Part shown: piece by piece, positions 19,369 to 30,245 of the stretch
How positions within the stretch are numbered: position 1 is the first letter of the stretch
Layout of the letters: the number at the start of each line of letters is the position of its first letter
Origin: Candidatus Izemoplasmatales bacterium
GTDB taxonomy: Bacteria > Bacillota_I > Bacilli_A > Izemoplasmatales > Hujiaoplasmataceae
Direction: 5' to 3'
NCBI GenBank assembly: GCA_028697025.1
Contig: JAQVFZ010000005.1
Location: 1-32,971, forward strand
DNA length: 32,971 nt
Translations under genes and position numbers: made by a program
Notes under the pieces: model-generated
Told to the model about the DNA's origin: nothing
Database searches by the model: none
What the model saw: only the letters and a program-made list of their open reading frames with translations

Positions 19369-20196
19369 TTATTTTTCTCCCATTTTCAACATTTGTCTAG
19401 TTTCTTTTGGTGTAGCTATCTCACGATTATATTTTTTTGCCATTGCTACAATTTTTTCTACAAGTTCTCTATTTGATTTTGCCAGAACACCTTTTTCAAT
19501 GTAAATATTGTCTTCAAGTCCAACCCTGACATGACCTCCATGCTTGATTGAGTGTTCTGCTAATGAAAATTCATATCTACCAATTCCGGCAACACTGTAT
19601 GTCGCTCCTGCAGGTAAACTTTCTTTTAAAAAGATGAAATCTCTTTCCTCTCCCGTCATTCCTCCGTTTACACCTAAAACAAAGCTATAATGAAGATGAC
19701 CTTTAATAATACCTTTTTTTATTAATCTCAACGTAGTATCAATATGCCCTTTTTCAAAACATTCCATTTCATACATGACACCTAGTTCATTCATTTTATT
19801 GGCAAAATAAATGATATCATTTTCCGTGTTTATGAAAATCTCGTCACCACCAAAATTCAAAGTGCCACAATCAAGCGTCGCCATCTCAGGCTTAATGTTC
19901 AAGACGTCAGATCTCTCTTCTCTGCTCATTCCAACCGCACCGCCGGTAGAGACTTGAACTATCAACTCCGGGCATTTGTCTTTGATGGCTTCTACTATTT
20001 CTCGGTACCTATCTTTATTTTGTGTTGGTTTTCCATCATCATATCTGGCATGCAAATGGATAATCGAAGCTCCAGCCAAATAAGCTTGATAAGCCGCTTC
20101 GACCATTTCTTCAATAGTATAAGGAACAGCAGGGTTATGTTCTTTTGTGACTTCTGCGCCAGAAATTGCGCATGTAATAATCAATTTATCCATCAT
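19369..20196 (-). CDS. kce: 3-keto-5-aminohexanoate cleavage enzyme (start trimmed from 20220)
   Basis: [44 protein letters not shown] motifs of the BKACE/DUF849 family. Confidence 0.95.
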   Translation of the reverse strand: MMDKLIITCAISGAEVTKEHNPAVPYTIEEMVEAAYQAYLAGASIIHLHARYDDGKPTQNKDRYREIVEAIKDKCPELIVQVSTGGAVGMSREERSDVLNIKPEMATLDCGTLNFGGDEIFINTENDIIYFANKMNELGVMYEMECFEKGHIDTTLRLIKKGIIKGHLHYSFVLGVNGGMTGEERDFIFLKESLPAGATYSVAGIGRYEFSLAEHSIKHGGHVRVGLEDNIYIEKGVLAKSNRELVEKIVAMAKKYNREIATPKETRQMLKMGEK

Positions 20197-20572
20197 GTCT
20201 TTGCAACCCCTTAGGAACAATGCATGTGCCTATAGCTTTTGTAGTCAAAAGCCGATCTTTTAAAACGTCGCAAGCACTAGGAGCAATATCCGGTCTTGCA
20301 GATATTATTTTATAACAGAAAAATTCCATTTTTCTCGAAGTATTCCCAGCTTCAACAATTTCAGCTTCTATTTCCAAAAAATCCCCTGCATAAACTGGAG
20401 CTAAAAAATCTATTGATTCGTAAGCTCTAAAGAGCCCCTCATCTCCGTCCATTCTAATTAAAAGTTCAGTTGCGGCATCACCGAATAAACCTAAAATTCT
20501 TGCGCCGTCAACTAAGTTTCCTCCATAATGAGCATCATGGTTGGACATTCTAAGTTTTAATGTCGTTTTCAT
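20186..20572 (-). CDS. kal: 3-aminobutyryl-CoA ammonia-lyase
   Basis: 128 aa hot-dog protein; [30 protein letters not shown]; operon position. Confidence 0.92.
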   Translation of the reverse strand: MKTTLKLRMSNHDAHYGGNLVDGARILGLFGDAATELLIRMDGDEGLFRAYESIDFLAPVYAGDFLEIEAEIVEAGNTSRKMEFFCYKIISARPDIAPSACDVLKDRLLTTKAIGTCIVPKGLQRHDG

Positions 20573-21216
20573 TAATTTACTCCTTTCATTTTTTGAACAT
20601 CATTTATAATCAAATCAGCTTCAGTCGCTTTTATTACATCTTCTATAGAATAATCAGGGTGAACTTCCAACAAATGGAGACCATCTTTCTCCACTTTCAT
20701 CACTGCCATCTCAGTAACTATTAGATTTGCCTGATTCGCTGCGGTAAGAGGTAAGCTACACTTCTTTAAAACTTTGGATTGACCATTATTTGTGTGTTTT
20801 AATGCAATTATGACTTTTTTAGCTCCTGTAACCAAATCCATAGCTCCGCCCATACCAGGAACCTTTTTACCCGGAATAATCCACGAAGCAATTGAACCCT
20901 CTTGATCAACTTCCAATGCGCCAAGGACGGTAACGTCAATGTGTCCACCTCGAATAAAGGTAAAGGATGTAACGGTATCGATAAAAGCTCCACCCTTTTT
21001 TATAGTCGCTTTAACTCCTCCCGCATTAACAATATTGGTTTCTTCTTCAGTCAAAGGTCCAAGCCCTATAATTCCGTTTTCCGCTTGAAAAGTTACGTGT
21101 TTGCCTTCAGGCACGTAATCAGCTACCATAGTTGGAATACCGATGCCCAGATTAACCAAATCACCATCGCATAATTCTAATGCTATTCTTGAAGCTATTA
21201 TTTCTTTTTCGTTCAT
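20572..21216 (-). CDS. atoA: butyrate-acetoacetate CoA-transferase subunit B (start trimmed from 21243)
   Basis: [33 protein letters not shown] catalytic Glu motif. Confidence 0.93.
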   Translation of the reverse strand: MNEKEIIASRIALELCDGDLVNLGIGIPTMVADYVPEGKHVTFQAENGIIGLGPLTEEETNIVNAGGVKATIKKGGAFIDTVTSFTFIRGGHIDVTVLGALEVDQEGSIASWIIPGKKVPGMGGAMDLVTGAKKVIIALKHTNNGQSKVLKKCSLPLTAANQANLIVTEMAVMKVEKDGLHLLEVHPDYSIEDVIKATEADLIINDVQKMKGVN

Positions 21217-21220
21217 AAGA

Positions 21221-21862
21221 TTAATCCTCCAATATGTAATCAACGAATGGGAAAGGGGTTATGACATCTTCAGGGTCAATTTCACTGACTCTTTTTACCG
21301 CCTCGACAACAACAATTTCCGCAGCCGTAGCCATTACAGGGTTAAAATTTCTCATAGTTTGTGAATACTTTAGGTTGCCATTGTCATCAGCCATAGCACC
21401 ACCAATTAAAGCCATATCAGCTCCAAGCGGTTCTTCCAATAAATATTTCTGTCCTTTGACTTCTAAAATTTGTTTTCCATTTTCGACAATGGTTTGTAAA
21501 CCGGTAGGAGTAAGTATACCACCTAAACCAGCTCCAAAAGCCCTGATTCTCTCTGCTAAAGTCCCTTGCGGAACAAGTTCCACTTCAATTTTGGATTCCT
21601 GCATTAATTTGCCGACATAAGGATTGGTACCGATATGGGAAGCGATTAGTTTTTTTACTTGATTGTTAACTATTAATCTTCCGACCCCTTTATCTTCAAA
21701 ACCCCCATCGTTACAGATAATTGTCAAATCCTTAACTTTGGATTCAATAACTAAGTCGATTAGTTTTTCCGGTGTTCCGTTAGTCAAAAATCCACCTACA
21801 GAAATAGTCATCTCATCTTTGAGCAGATTGATAAATTCATTCTTTTTTATAAATTTCTTCAT
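21221..21862 (-). CDS. atoD: butyrate-acetoacetate CoA-transferase subunit A
   Basis: 213 aa; MTISVGGFLTNGTPEKLID, ASHIGTNP, ELVPQGTLAERIRA. Confidence 0.93.
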   Translation of the reverse strand: MKKFIKKNEFINLLKDEMTISVGGFLTNGTPEKLIDLVIESKVKDLTIICNDGGFEDKGVGRLIVNNQVKKLIASHIGTNPYVGKLMQESKIEVELVPQGTLAERIRAFGAGLGGILTPTGLQTIVENGKQILEVKGQKYLLEEPLGADMALIGGAMADDNGNLKYSQTMRNFNPVMATAAEIVVVEAVKRVSEIDPEDVITPFPFVDYILED

Positions 21863-21865
21863 ATT

Positions 21866-22288
21866 TTACACCTTCCTCGGCGGCATGATTTCTGCTTCGC
21901 CAATGATGACGACGTCATTATTTTGGTTTTTAGCCACGCAATCAAAAACCACGCGATTTCTGTCAGTCATCAATTCTTTTACGATAACCGTTGCGGTTAT
22001 CTCATCGCCAAAATAAACAGGTTTAGTGAATTTTAAAGACTGTTTTGTATAGATGCTACCTAATCCCGGCAACTGAACTCCGAATAGTGAACTAAACAGC
22101 GAACCAACCAACATTCCGTGAACAATTTGTTTTTTAAATATTGTTTTTTCTGCATAAGCTTTATCCACATGCGCCGGATTAAAATCGGTTGAAATTCTGG
22201 CAAAATCCAAAACATCCGTCTCATTAAAACATTTCTTTGTTTCGGCTTTGTCTCCAACTTTGATCTCTTCGATAGTAAAACTTTTCAT
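21866..22288 (-). CDS. MaoC-like / (R)-specific enoyl-CoA hydratase family
   Basis: 140 aa; FARISTDFNPAHVDKAYAEKTIFKKQIVHGML hydratase-2 motif, LGSIYTKQSLKFTKPVYFGD. Confidence 0.88.
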   Translation of the reverse strand: MKSFTIEEIKVGDKAETKKCFNETDVLDFARISTDFNPAHVDKAYAEKTIFKKQIVHGMLVGSLFSSLFGVQLPGLGSIYTKQSLKFTKPVYFGDEITATVIVKELMTDRNRVVFDCVAKNQNNDVVIIGEAEIMPPRKV

Positions 22289-22303
22289 TTTTTTTCTCCT
22301 CCT

Positions 22304-22349
22304 TTTATAAAAATAAAAGAGCCATTATATTATAAAATATAACAGCTCT
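22304..22349 (-). terminator. riboswitch-linked intrinsic terminator (14-bp stem, U-rich tail)
   Basis: AGAGCUGUUAUAUU-UUAU-AAUAUAAUGGCUCU followed by UUUAUUUUUAU on the minus strand, upstream of the RBS aaaggaggag. Confidence 0.85.
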
Positions 22350-22515
22350 CCATTAGTTCAAATGGCAGTATTCAAACTGTCTGTCTAAATACCAAGACTT
22401 TGACTTATAGACTAATCAAATCTTTCGGCGAAACATTCCTTCTTAAACCTGTATCCGTCCAAAATAAAAATGAGATTTAATACCAATATTTCGCGCCTCT
22501 GTGTGTATTCAATTA
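22345..22515 (-). ncRNA. lysine riboswitch (L-box/LYS element) aptamer
   Basis: Minus strand contains AGAGGCGCG (22500-22492), CGCCGAAAG (22430-22422), ACTGCCATT…AATGGAGAGCT (22369-22345) with P5 CCATT-tgaact-AATGG and a P3-like pair AAGATTTGA/TCAAAGTCTT, in the order of the LYS consensus. Confidence 0.9.
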
Positions 22516-22522
22516 CATAGTA

Positions 22523-22551
22523 ATTATACTGAATAATGTAAGCGTTGTCAA
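22523..22551 (-). promoter_or_regulatory. consensus promoter of the lysine operon, TTGACA-N17-TATAAT
   Basis: -35 at 22551-22546, -10 at 22528-22523, exactly 17 nt apart; predicted start ~22516 directly precedes the aptamer. Confidence 0.9.
22536..22551 (+). promoter_or_regulatory. cre-like operator ATGTAAGCGTTGTCAA overlapping the -35 box and spacer
   Basis: Fits relaxed cre WTGNAANCGNWNWCA at every defined position. Confidence 0.6.
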
Positions 22552-22636
22552 CACCGTAAATATAGAATTTGATTGAACATTTATTACTTGTTTTTCCCCA
22601 TAAAACAAAATATATGATATAATTTTAGTTGTAATA

Positions 22637-23395
22637 ATGGAGGTTGACATGTTAGCTGTAATTACGGGAGCTTCATCCGGTATTGGAAGAGAACTTGCAC
22701 TGAGATTAGCGGAAAGAAAATACGATTTAATCTTAATAGCGAGAAGAACGGAAAGATTGCTGGAAATTAGTAATTTATTAAAAAACATTGATATAAAAGT
22801 TGAAATTTTGCCCATGGATTTAACCGATTTAGACGAGTGCAAGAATGTGCTAAATACTTTCAAAAACAGAAAAATCGATTTGTTCGTTAACAATGCTGGA
22901 TTCGGTCTTTATGGTGCATCACTTGACAATGACACTGACAAAGAGTTTCAAATGCTGGATTTGAACATTAAAACTGTTCATTATCTCACAAAGGAAATAT
23001 CAAAAATAATGAGTCGTGGTACAATTATAAATATAAGTTCGATGGCAGCGTTTTTGCCAACTCCTCTTCTCGCCAGTTATGCGGCAAGTAAATCATATGT
23101 TTACAATTATTCAATGGCATTGGCATATGAACTGAAACAGAATAAAGTGCCAATAAACATAATGACTGTTTGCCCTGGTCCAGTTAAAACCGAGTTTAAC
23201 GAAGTGGCCAATGCTAGCCCAAAAATGAAAGGTTTATCTGTCGAAAAGTGTGTTGATAGCATCTTAAAAGGGTTGGATAAAAACAAAACTCTTGTAATCC
23301 CAAGCTTCAAGATGAAAATGTTGCGATTTATGTTAAGATTCAGCCCAACAAAACTTTTACTAAAAGTTTCTTACAAAATTCAAAGTAAGAGATGA
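22637..23395 (+). CDS. SDR-family NAD(P)-dependent oxidoreductase (ATG at 22649 also possible)
   Basis: TGASSGIGRELA, VNNAGFG, YAASKSYVYNYS motifs. Confidence 0.9.
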   Translation: MEVDMLAVITGASSGIGRELALRLAERKYDLILIARRTERLLEISNLLKNIDIKVEILPMDLTDLDECKNVLNTFKNRKIDLFVNNAGFGLYGASLDNDTDKEFQMLDLNIKTVHYLTKEISKIMSRGTIINISSMAAFLPTPLLASYAASKSYVYNYSMALAYELKQNKVPINIMTVCPGPVKTEFNEVANASPKMKGLSVEKCVDSILKGLDKNKTLVIPSFKMKMLRFMLRFSPTKLLLKVSYKIQSKR

Positions 23396-23416
23396 ATCCC
23401 ACCTTACATACACCCC

Positions 23417-23437
23417 TAGCGAGTTTAAAACTCGCTA
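23417..23437. repeat. near-perfect palindrome tagcgagtttaaaactcgcta between the SDR gene and mfd
   Basis: 10-bp arms around a single central base; no T-run follows on the plus strand. Confidence 0.6.
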
Positions 23438-23455
23438 AAAGCACGTGGAGGTTAT

Positions 23456-26400
23456 ATGAAAAAAGTCATCAATTTAATTAAAGATAATAAAGACTTCATT
23501 GCTATAAATTCTTTATTCAAAAAGCGCAAAGAAGTCTATATAAACAATACCAATGAGGATAATGCTTTGTTGGTTCTTTTGGGTTTATTCTATGAGAATG
23601 ATGATACAATCTTCATTGCTACCCCTAATCTTTATAAAGCTCAAATACTATATGATAAACTGAGTAGGGTTCTTGAAAAAGATGAAATCTGTTTTTATCC
23701 TCAAGATGAATTTTTGACAAACGAACTATTGGTTAGTTCCATCGAATTCAAATTAGAGAGAATTAACACTATTATCAAAATCCTTCAAGATAAGAAAAGA
23801 ATTGTCATTACAAATCTATATGGCCTGTTGAAGCCACAATTTCCTCGAATAAAATGGGAAGAATCGAAGATAGATATAAAAATTGAAAATGAATACGACT
23901 TAGAGTGGTTAAAACATAAATTAATAGAGTACGGATATAAAAAAGAGTATACCGTAGAAAAAATCGGCGATTTTGCTATAAGAGGCGGGATAGTAGACAT
24001 TTTTCCGGTAAACTCTATTGTACCTTATAGAATAGATTTTTTCGGCGATCAAGTCGATCAAATAAAAACCTTTAATATTGACACGCAAAGATCCGATGTT
24101 ATTGTGGAGTCTTTTTCAATCTACCCATTCACTGATTTCTTTTATGATGAAAGCGAGTTAAATATTCTACTAAAAACCATCGAAGATAAGGTTGCAAAAA
24201 CTAGTTTCAGCAAAGATGCTTTAGATATTATCAAGGATGACAAAGAAAAACTGAAAAATCGAGATGAGTTAGAAAGACTAAGTCGCTATCTTCCCTTCAT
24301 CACCGACAATCACCACACCGTTGTAAACATTGCCAAAGATTCTCAAGTTTTCTTTCTTGATTATCATAGATCAATAGAGCAGAACGAAATATTGGTTGAA
24401 GAAATCAAAGAATGGTATATGCAGAATAACGATTATCCGAGAATGGAATTCAATATCTTGTACGATTTCAATGAGCTTCTGGTCAAACCAGGAGTAAAAG
24501 TCGATTACTTGGATTATGCTTATAAAAACACCTTCAAAAACACCTTTTCCATCTTCGGTGAAGAGGTAATTACATATAATGACAACTACGCTTTTCTCTT
24601 TAGGGACATCAAAAACAGCGTTGGAAAGTTTAGGCAGATTATCGCTTTTGAAAGTCTGGCGACATTGGAAAGTTTTGCAAAGAAATTGGATATTGAAGGA
24701 ATACCATACTCAAGAGAAAACTATGAAAACGCTGAAAACATAAAGGTTTATCTATCCTTGGACAGCAATGCGTTTGACGTAGTCTCTCGTTCTTTCAACA
24801 TAAAGGTTATTACTGAAGAAGCTTTGAACCGTAGACATATCAGCCGTCGTCGTGGCGAGTATGTGTCAGTGTATCGCCGGTCAGAAAAGCTCTCAAGCAT
24901 TAACGATTTGTCTCCCGGGGATTATGTAGTTCATTATGATTATGGTATTGGTCGTTTTTTGGAAATCAAGACCATGCAGTTCGGCAATGTCCAAAATGAC
25001 TATATCCATATCGAATATAAAAATGGCGATAAACTTTATGTCACTCTGGATGGAATTGATCAAATCCATAAATACACTGGTAGTGAAGGGTACAAACCTG
25101 CGTTATCAAAACTTGGTGGTAGTGATTGGTCAAAAGCGAAAGAAAGAGTTAGAAAACAGGTACAAGAAATAGCCGATAAGTTAATAAAGCTCTATGCTGA
25201 TAGAGAAAAAGCCAATGGATTTGCTTTTGATGACTACCCAAAAATGGAGGAAGATTTCGCTAATAATTTTGAGTACATCGAAACTAAAGATCAGTTAAAA
25301 GCCATTGAAGAAGTCTTCCATGACATGAAAAAACCGATACCTATGGATAGATTAATTTGTGGCGATGTCGGATTCGGAAAAACCGAAATCGCTCTAAGAG
25401 CGGCTTTTAAAGCCGTTTTAAACAAGAAACAAGTCGCTTATCTCGCGCCAACAACCGTTTTATCAAAACAACATTTTGAGACATTCCATAAGAGAATGTC
25501 CGAGTTTGGAGTCAACGTTTCTCTTCTTAATCGATTTATTTCGCCAAAACACCAAAAAGAAACTCTTGAAAGTTTAAAAAACGGCAATATTGATATTGTA
25601 ATTGGTACTCATAGAATTTTAAGTGATGATATCATATTCAAGGACCTTGGCCTTCTTATCGTTGATGAAGAACAAAGATTTGGCGTCTTGCATAAGGAAA
25701 AAATTAAAGAATATAAAGTAAATATCGATGTGTTATCTCTTTCAGCAACACCAATCCCAAGAACACTAAACATGGCTATTATGGGTGTAAAGAATATGTC
25801 ATTATTGGAAACAGCGCCCGAAAACAGGTATCCAATACAGACATATGTACTGGAAAGAAATGAAATAATTCTTAGAGATGCAATCGAAAGAGAACTGGCT
25901 AGAGACGGACAAGTATTTTACCTTTACAATCGAGTAGACAATATCGATTTCATAGCCGATAAAATAAAAAATCTAGTCCCGGAAGCGCGTGTTGACATCG
26001 CTCACGGACAAATGCGAAAACATGATTTGGAAAAAGTAATAGACAATTTTATCGAAAAACAGATTGATGTGTTGATATCTACAACCATTATTGAGACAGG
26101 AATTGATATTCCAAATGCAAATACCTTGATAATTCATGACGCAGATATGTTGGGGCTTTCACAACTTTATCAAATTCGTGGTCGTGTAGGTAGATCCAAT
26201 CGGATTGCTTATGCCTACTTGATGTATAAACGTCAAAAAAAACTTACTGAGGAAGCGGAAAAAAGACTTCAAGTCATAAAAGAGTTTACAGAACTTGGAA
26301 GCGGATTCAAAATTGCTCTCCGCGACTTGTCGATTAGAGGTGCCGGAGATGTTTTGGGCCAGGAACAAAGCGGTTTCATCGATTCGGTTGGTATTGATAT

Positions 26401-26923
26401 GTATATGCAAATCTTACAGGAGGAAGTTTCAAAAGCACAGGGAAAGAAAGCTACTTCTGACAATACAAAAAAAATAAAAGCGAATGTCTCGCGTTTTATT
26501 GACAAAGATTATATCGAAGATGATTATATTAAGATTGAAATGCATAAAAAAATCAATTCGGTAAAATCAATTAATGATGTTTATGAAACCTTAAGTGAAA
26601 TCCAAGATCGTTTTGGAGAATACAATATCTCGTTAGAGATTTACATCTATGAAAAATTATTTGAATATTTGGCAAAACAGCTTGACGTTGAAAAGATTAA
26701 AGAAAGTAAAGCGCGCGTAACACTAGTTTTATCAGAAAATCAAACAACAGGAATGGCCGCTGCTAATATCTTCAAAAGCAGTTTAGACTTCAGTAAAGAT
26801 TTCCGTTTTGCTATAGAGAAAAATCAATTTCATATCATCTTGGATACAGTTGACCTTACCAAACATTGGCTATACACCATGGTTGATTTTTTGGAAAAAT
26901 TGAATAAATTAAAGAACGCTTGA
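23456..26923 (+). CDS. mfd: transcription-repair coupling factor
   Basis: 1155 aa; UvrB-like N-terminal region, RNAP-interacting PGDYVVHYDYGIGRF, helicase motifs GDVGFGKTEIALRAAFKA, DEEQRFGV, LSATPIPRTL, GRVGRSNR. Confidence 0.97.
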   Translation: MKKVINLIKDNKDFIAINSLFKKRKEVYINNTNEDNALLVLLGLFYENDDTIFIATPNLYKAQILYDKLSRVLEKDEICFYPQDEFLTNELLVSSIEFKLERINTIIKILQDKKRIVITNLYGLLKPQFPRIKWEESKIDIKIENEYDLEWLKHKLIEYGYKKEYTVEKIGDFAIRGGIVDIFPVNSIVPYRIDFFGDQVDQIKTFNIDTQRSDVIVESFSIYPFTDFFYDESELNILLKTIEDKVAKTSFSKDALDIIKDDKEKLKNRDELERLSRYLPFITDNHHTVVNIAKDSQVFFLDYHRSIEQNEILVEEIKEWYMQNNDYPRMEFNILYDFNELLVKPGVKVDYLDYAYKNTFKNTFSIFGEEVITYNDNYAFLFRDIKNSVGKFRQIIAFESLATLESFAKKLDIEGIPYSRENYENAENIKVYLSLDSNAFDVVSRSFNIKVITEEALNRRHISRRRGEYVSVYRRSEKLSSINDLSPGDYVVHYDYGIGRFLEIKTMQFGNVQNDYIHIEYKNGDKLYVTLDGIDQIHKYTGSEGYKPALSKLGGSDWSKAKERVRKQVQEIADKLIKLYADREKANGFAFDDYPKMEEDFANNFEYIETKDQLKAIEEVFHDMKKPIPMDRLICGDVGFGKTEIALRAAFKAVLNKKQVAYLAPTTVLSKQHFETFHKRMSEFGVNVSLLNRFISPKHQKETLESLKNGNIDIVIGTHRILSDDIIFKDLGLLIVDEEQRFGVLHKEKIKEYKVNIDVLSLSATPIPRTLNMAIMGVKNMSLLETAPENRYPIQTYVLERNEIILRDAIERELARDGQVFYLYNRVDNIDFIADKIKNLVPEARVDIAHGQMRKHDLEKVIDNFIEKQIDVLISTTIIETGIDIPNANTLIIHDADMLGLSQLYQIRGRVGRSNRIAYAYLMYKRQKKLTEEAEKRLQVIKEFTELGSGFKIALRDLSIRGAGDVLGQEQSGFIDSVGIDMYMQILQEEVSKAQGKKATSDNTKKIKANVSRFIDKDYIEDDYIKIEMHKKINSVKSINDVYETLSEIQDRFGEYNISLEIYIYEKLFEYLAKQLDVEKIKESKARVTLVLSENQTTGMAAANIFKSSLDFSKDFRFAIEKNQFHIILDTVDLTKHWLYTMVDFLEKLNKLKNA

Positions 26924-26937
26924 AAAAGCGTTTTTTT
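26915..26937 (+). terminator. intrinsic terminator of mfd
   Basis: aacgct-tgaaaa-agcgtt followed by T-run, overlapping the stop codon. Confidence 0.75.
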
Positions 26938-26960
26938 ATGCGAAAAATCAACGATTTTAA

Positions 26961-26989
26961 TTGAAAAAAAAGCATTTTTATTATATAAT
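26961..26989 (+). promoter_or_regulatory. promoter of yaaA-recF-gyrB-gyrA, TTGAAA-N17-TATAAT
   Basis: -35 at 26961-26966, -10 at 26984-26989. Confidence 0.75.
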
Positions 26990-27021
26990 ATATTATATAT
27001 AATATAATAACGGTGAAGCCA

Positions 27022-27230
27022 ATGAAAGATGTAAAAATAACAACTCCATTCATTACTCTAGGCCAATTGATCAAGTTCCTAAACCTTATCGGTTCTGGAG
27101 GGGAAGTCAAGCTTTTTATAATGCAAAACCAAGTACTTTTCAACGATGAACCTGAGAATAGACGTGGCAAGAAAATATATCCTAACGACATTGTTGAAAT
27201 CAATGGCTCAAAATATAGGATCGTTAGATA

Positions 27231-27231
<1 letters not shown>
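27022..27231 (+). CDS. yaaA: S4-domain RNA-binding protein, YaaA type
   Basis: ~70 aa; ITLGQLIKFLNLIGSGGEVKLFI…VLFNDEPENRRGKKIYPNDIVEI; immediately upstream of recF. Confidence 0.9.
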
Positions 27232-30232
<3,001 letters not shown>

Positions 30233-30245
30233 GGAGGAGGAAAAA

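Noticed and set aside
22513-22893. 126-aa minus-strand ORF upstream of the lysine operon
   Set aside because: Antisense to the SDR gene and overlaps the lysine promoter; low-complexity translation
23417-23437. terminator of the SDR gene
   Set aside because: Palindrome lacks a T-run; kept only as a repeat
26159-26505. overlapping small ORFs on both strands within mfd
   Set aside because: Alternative-frame readings of a well-supported mfd
26978-27010. possible oriC-like AT-rich DNA unwinding element
   Set aside because: No DnaA boxes (TTATCCACA-like) seen nearby and no dnaA; better explained as promoter
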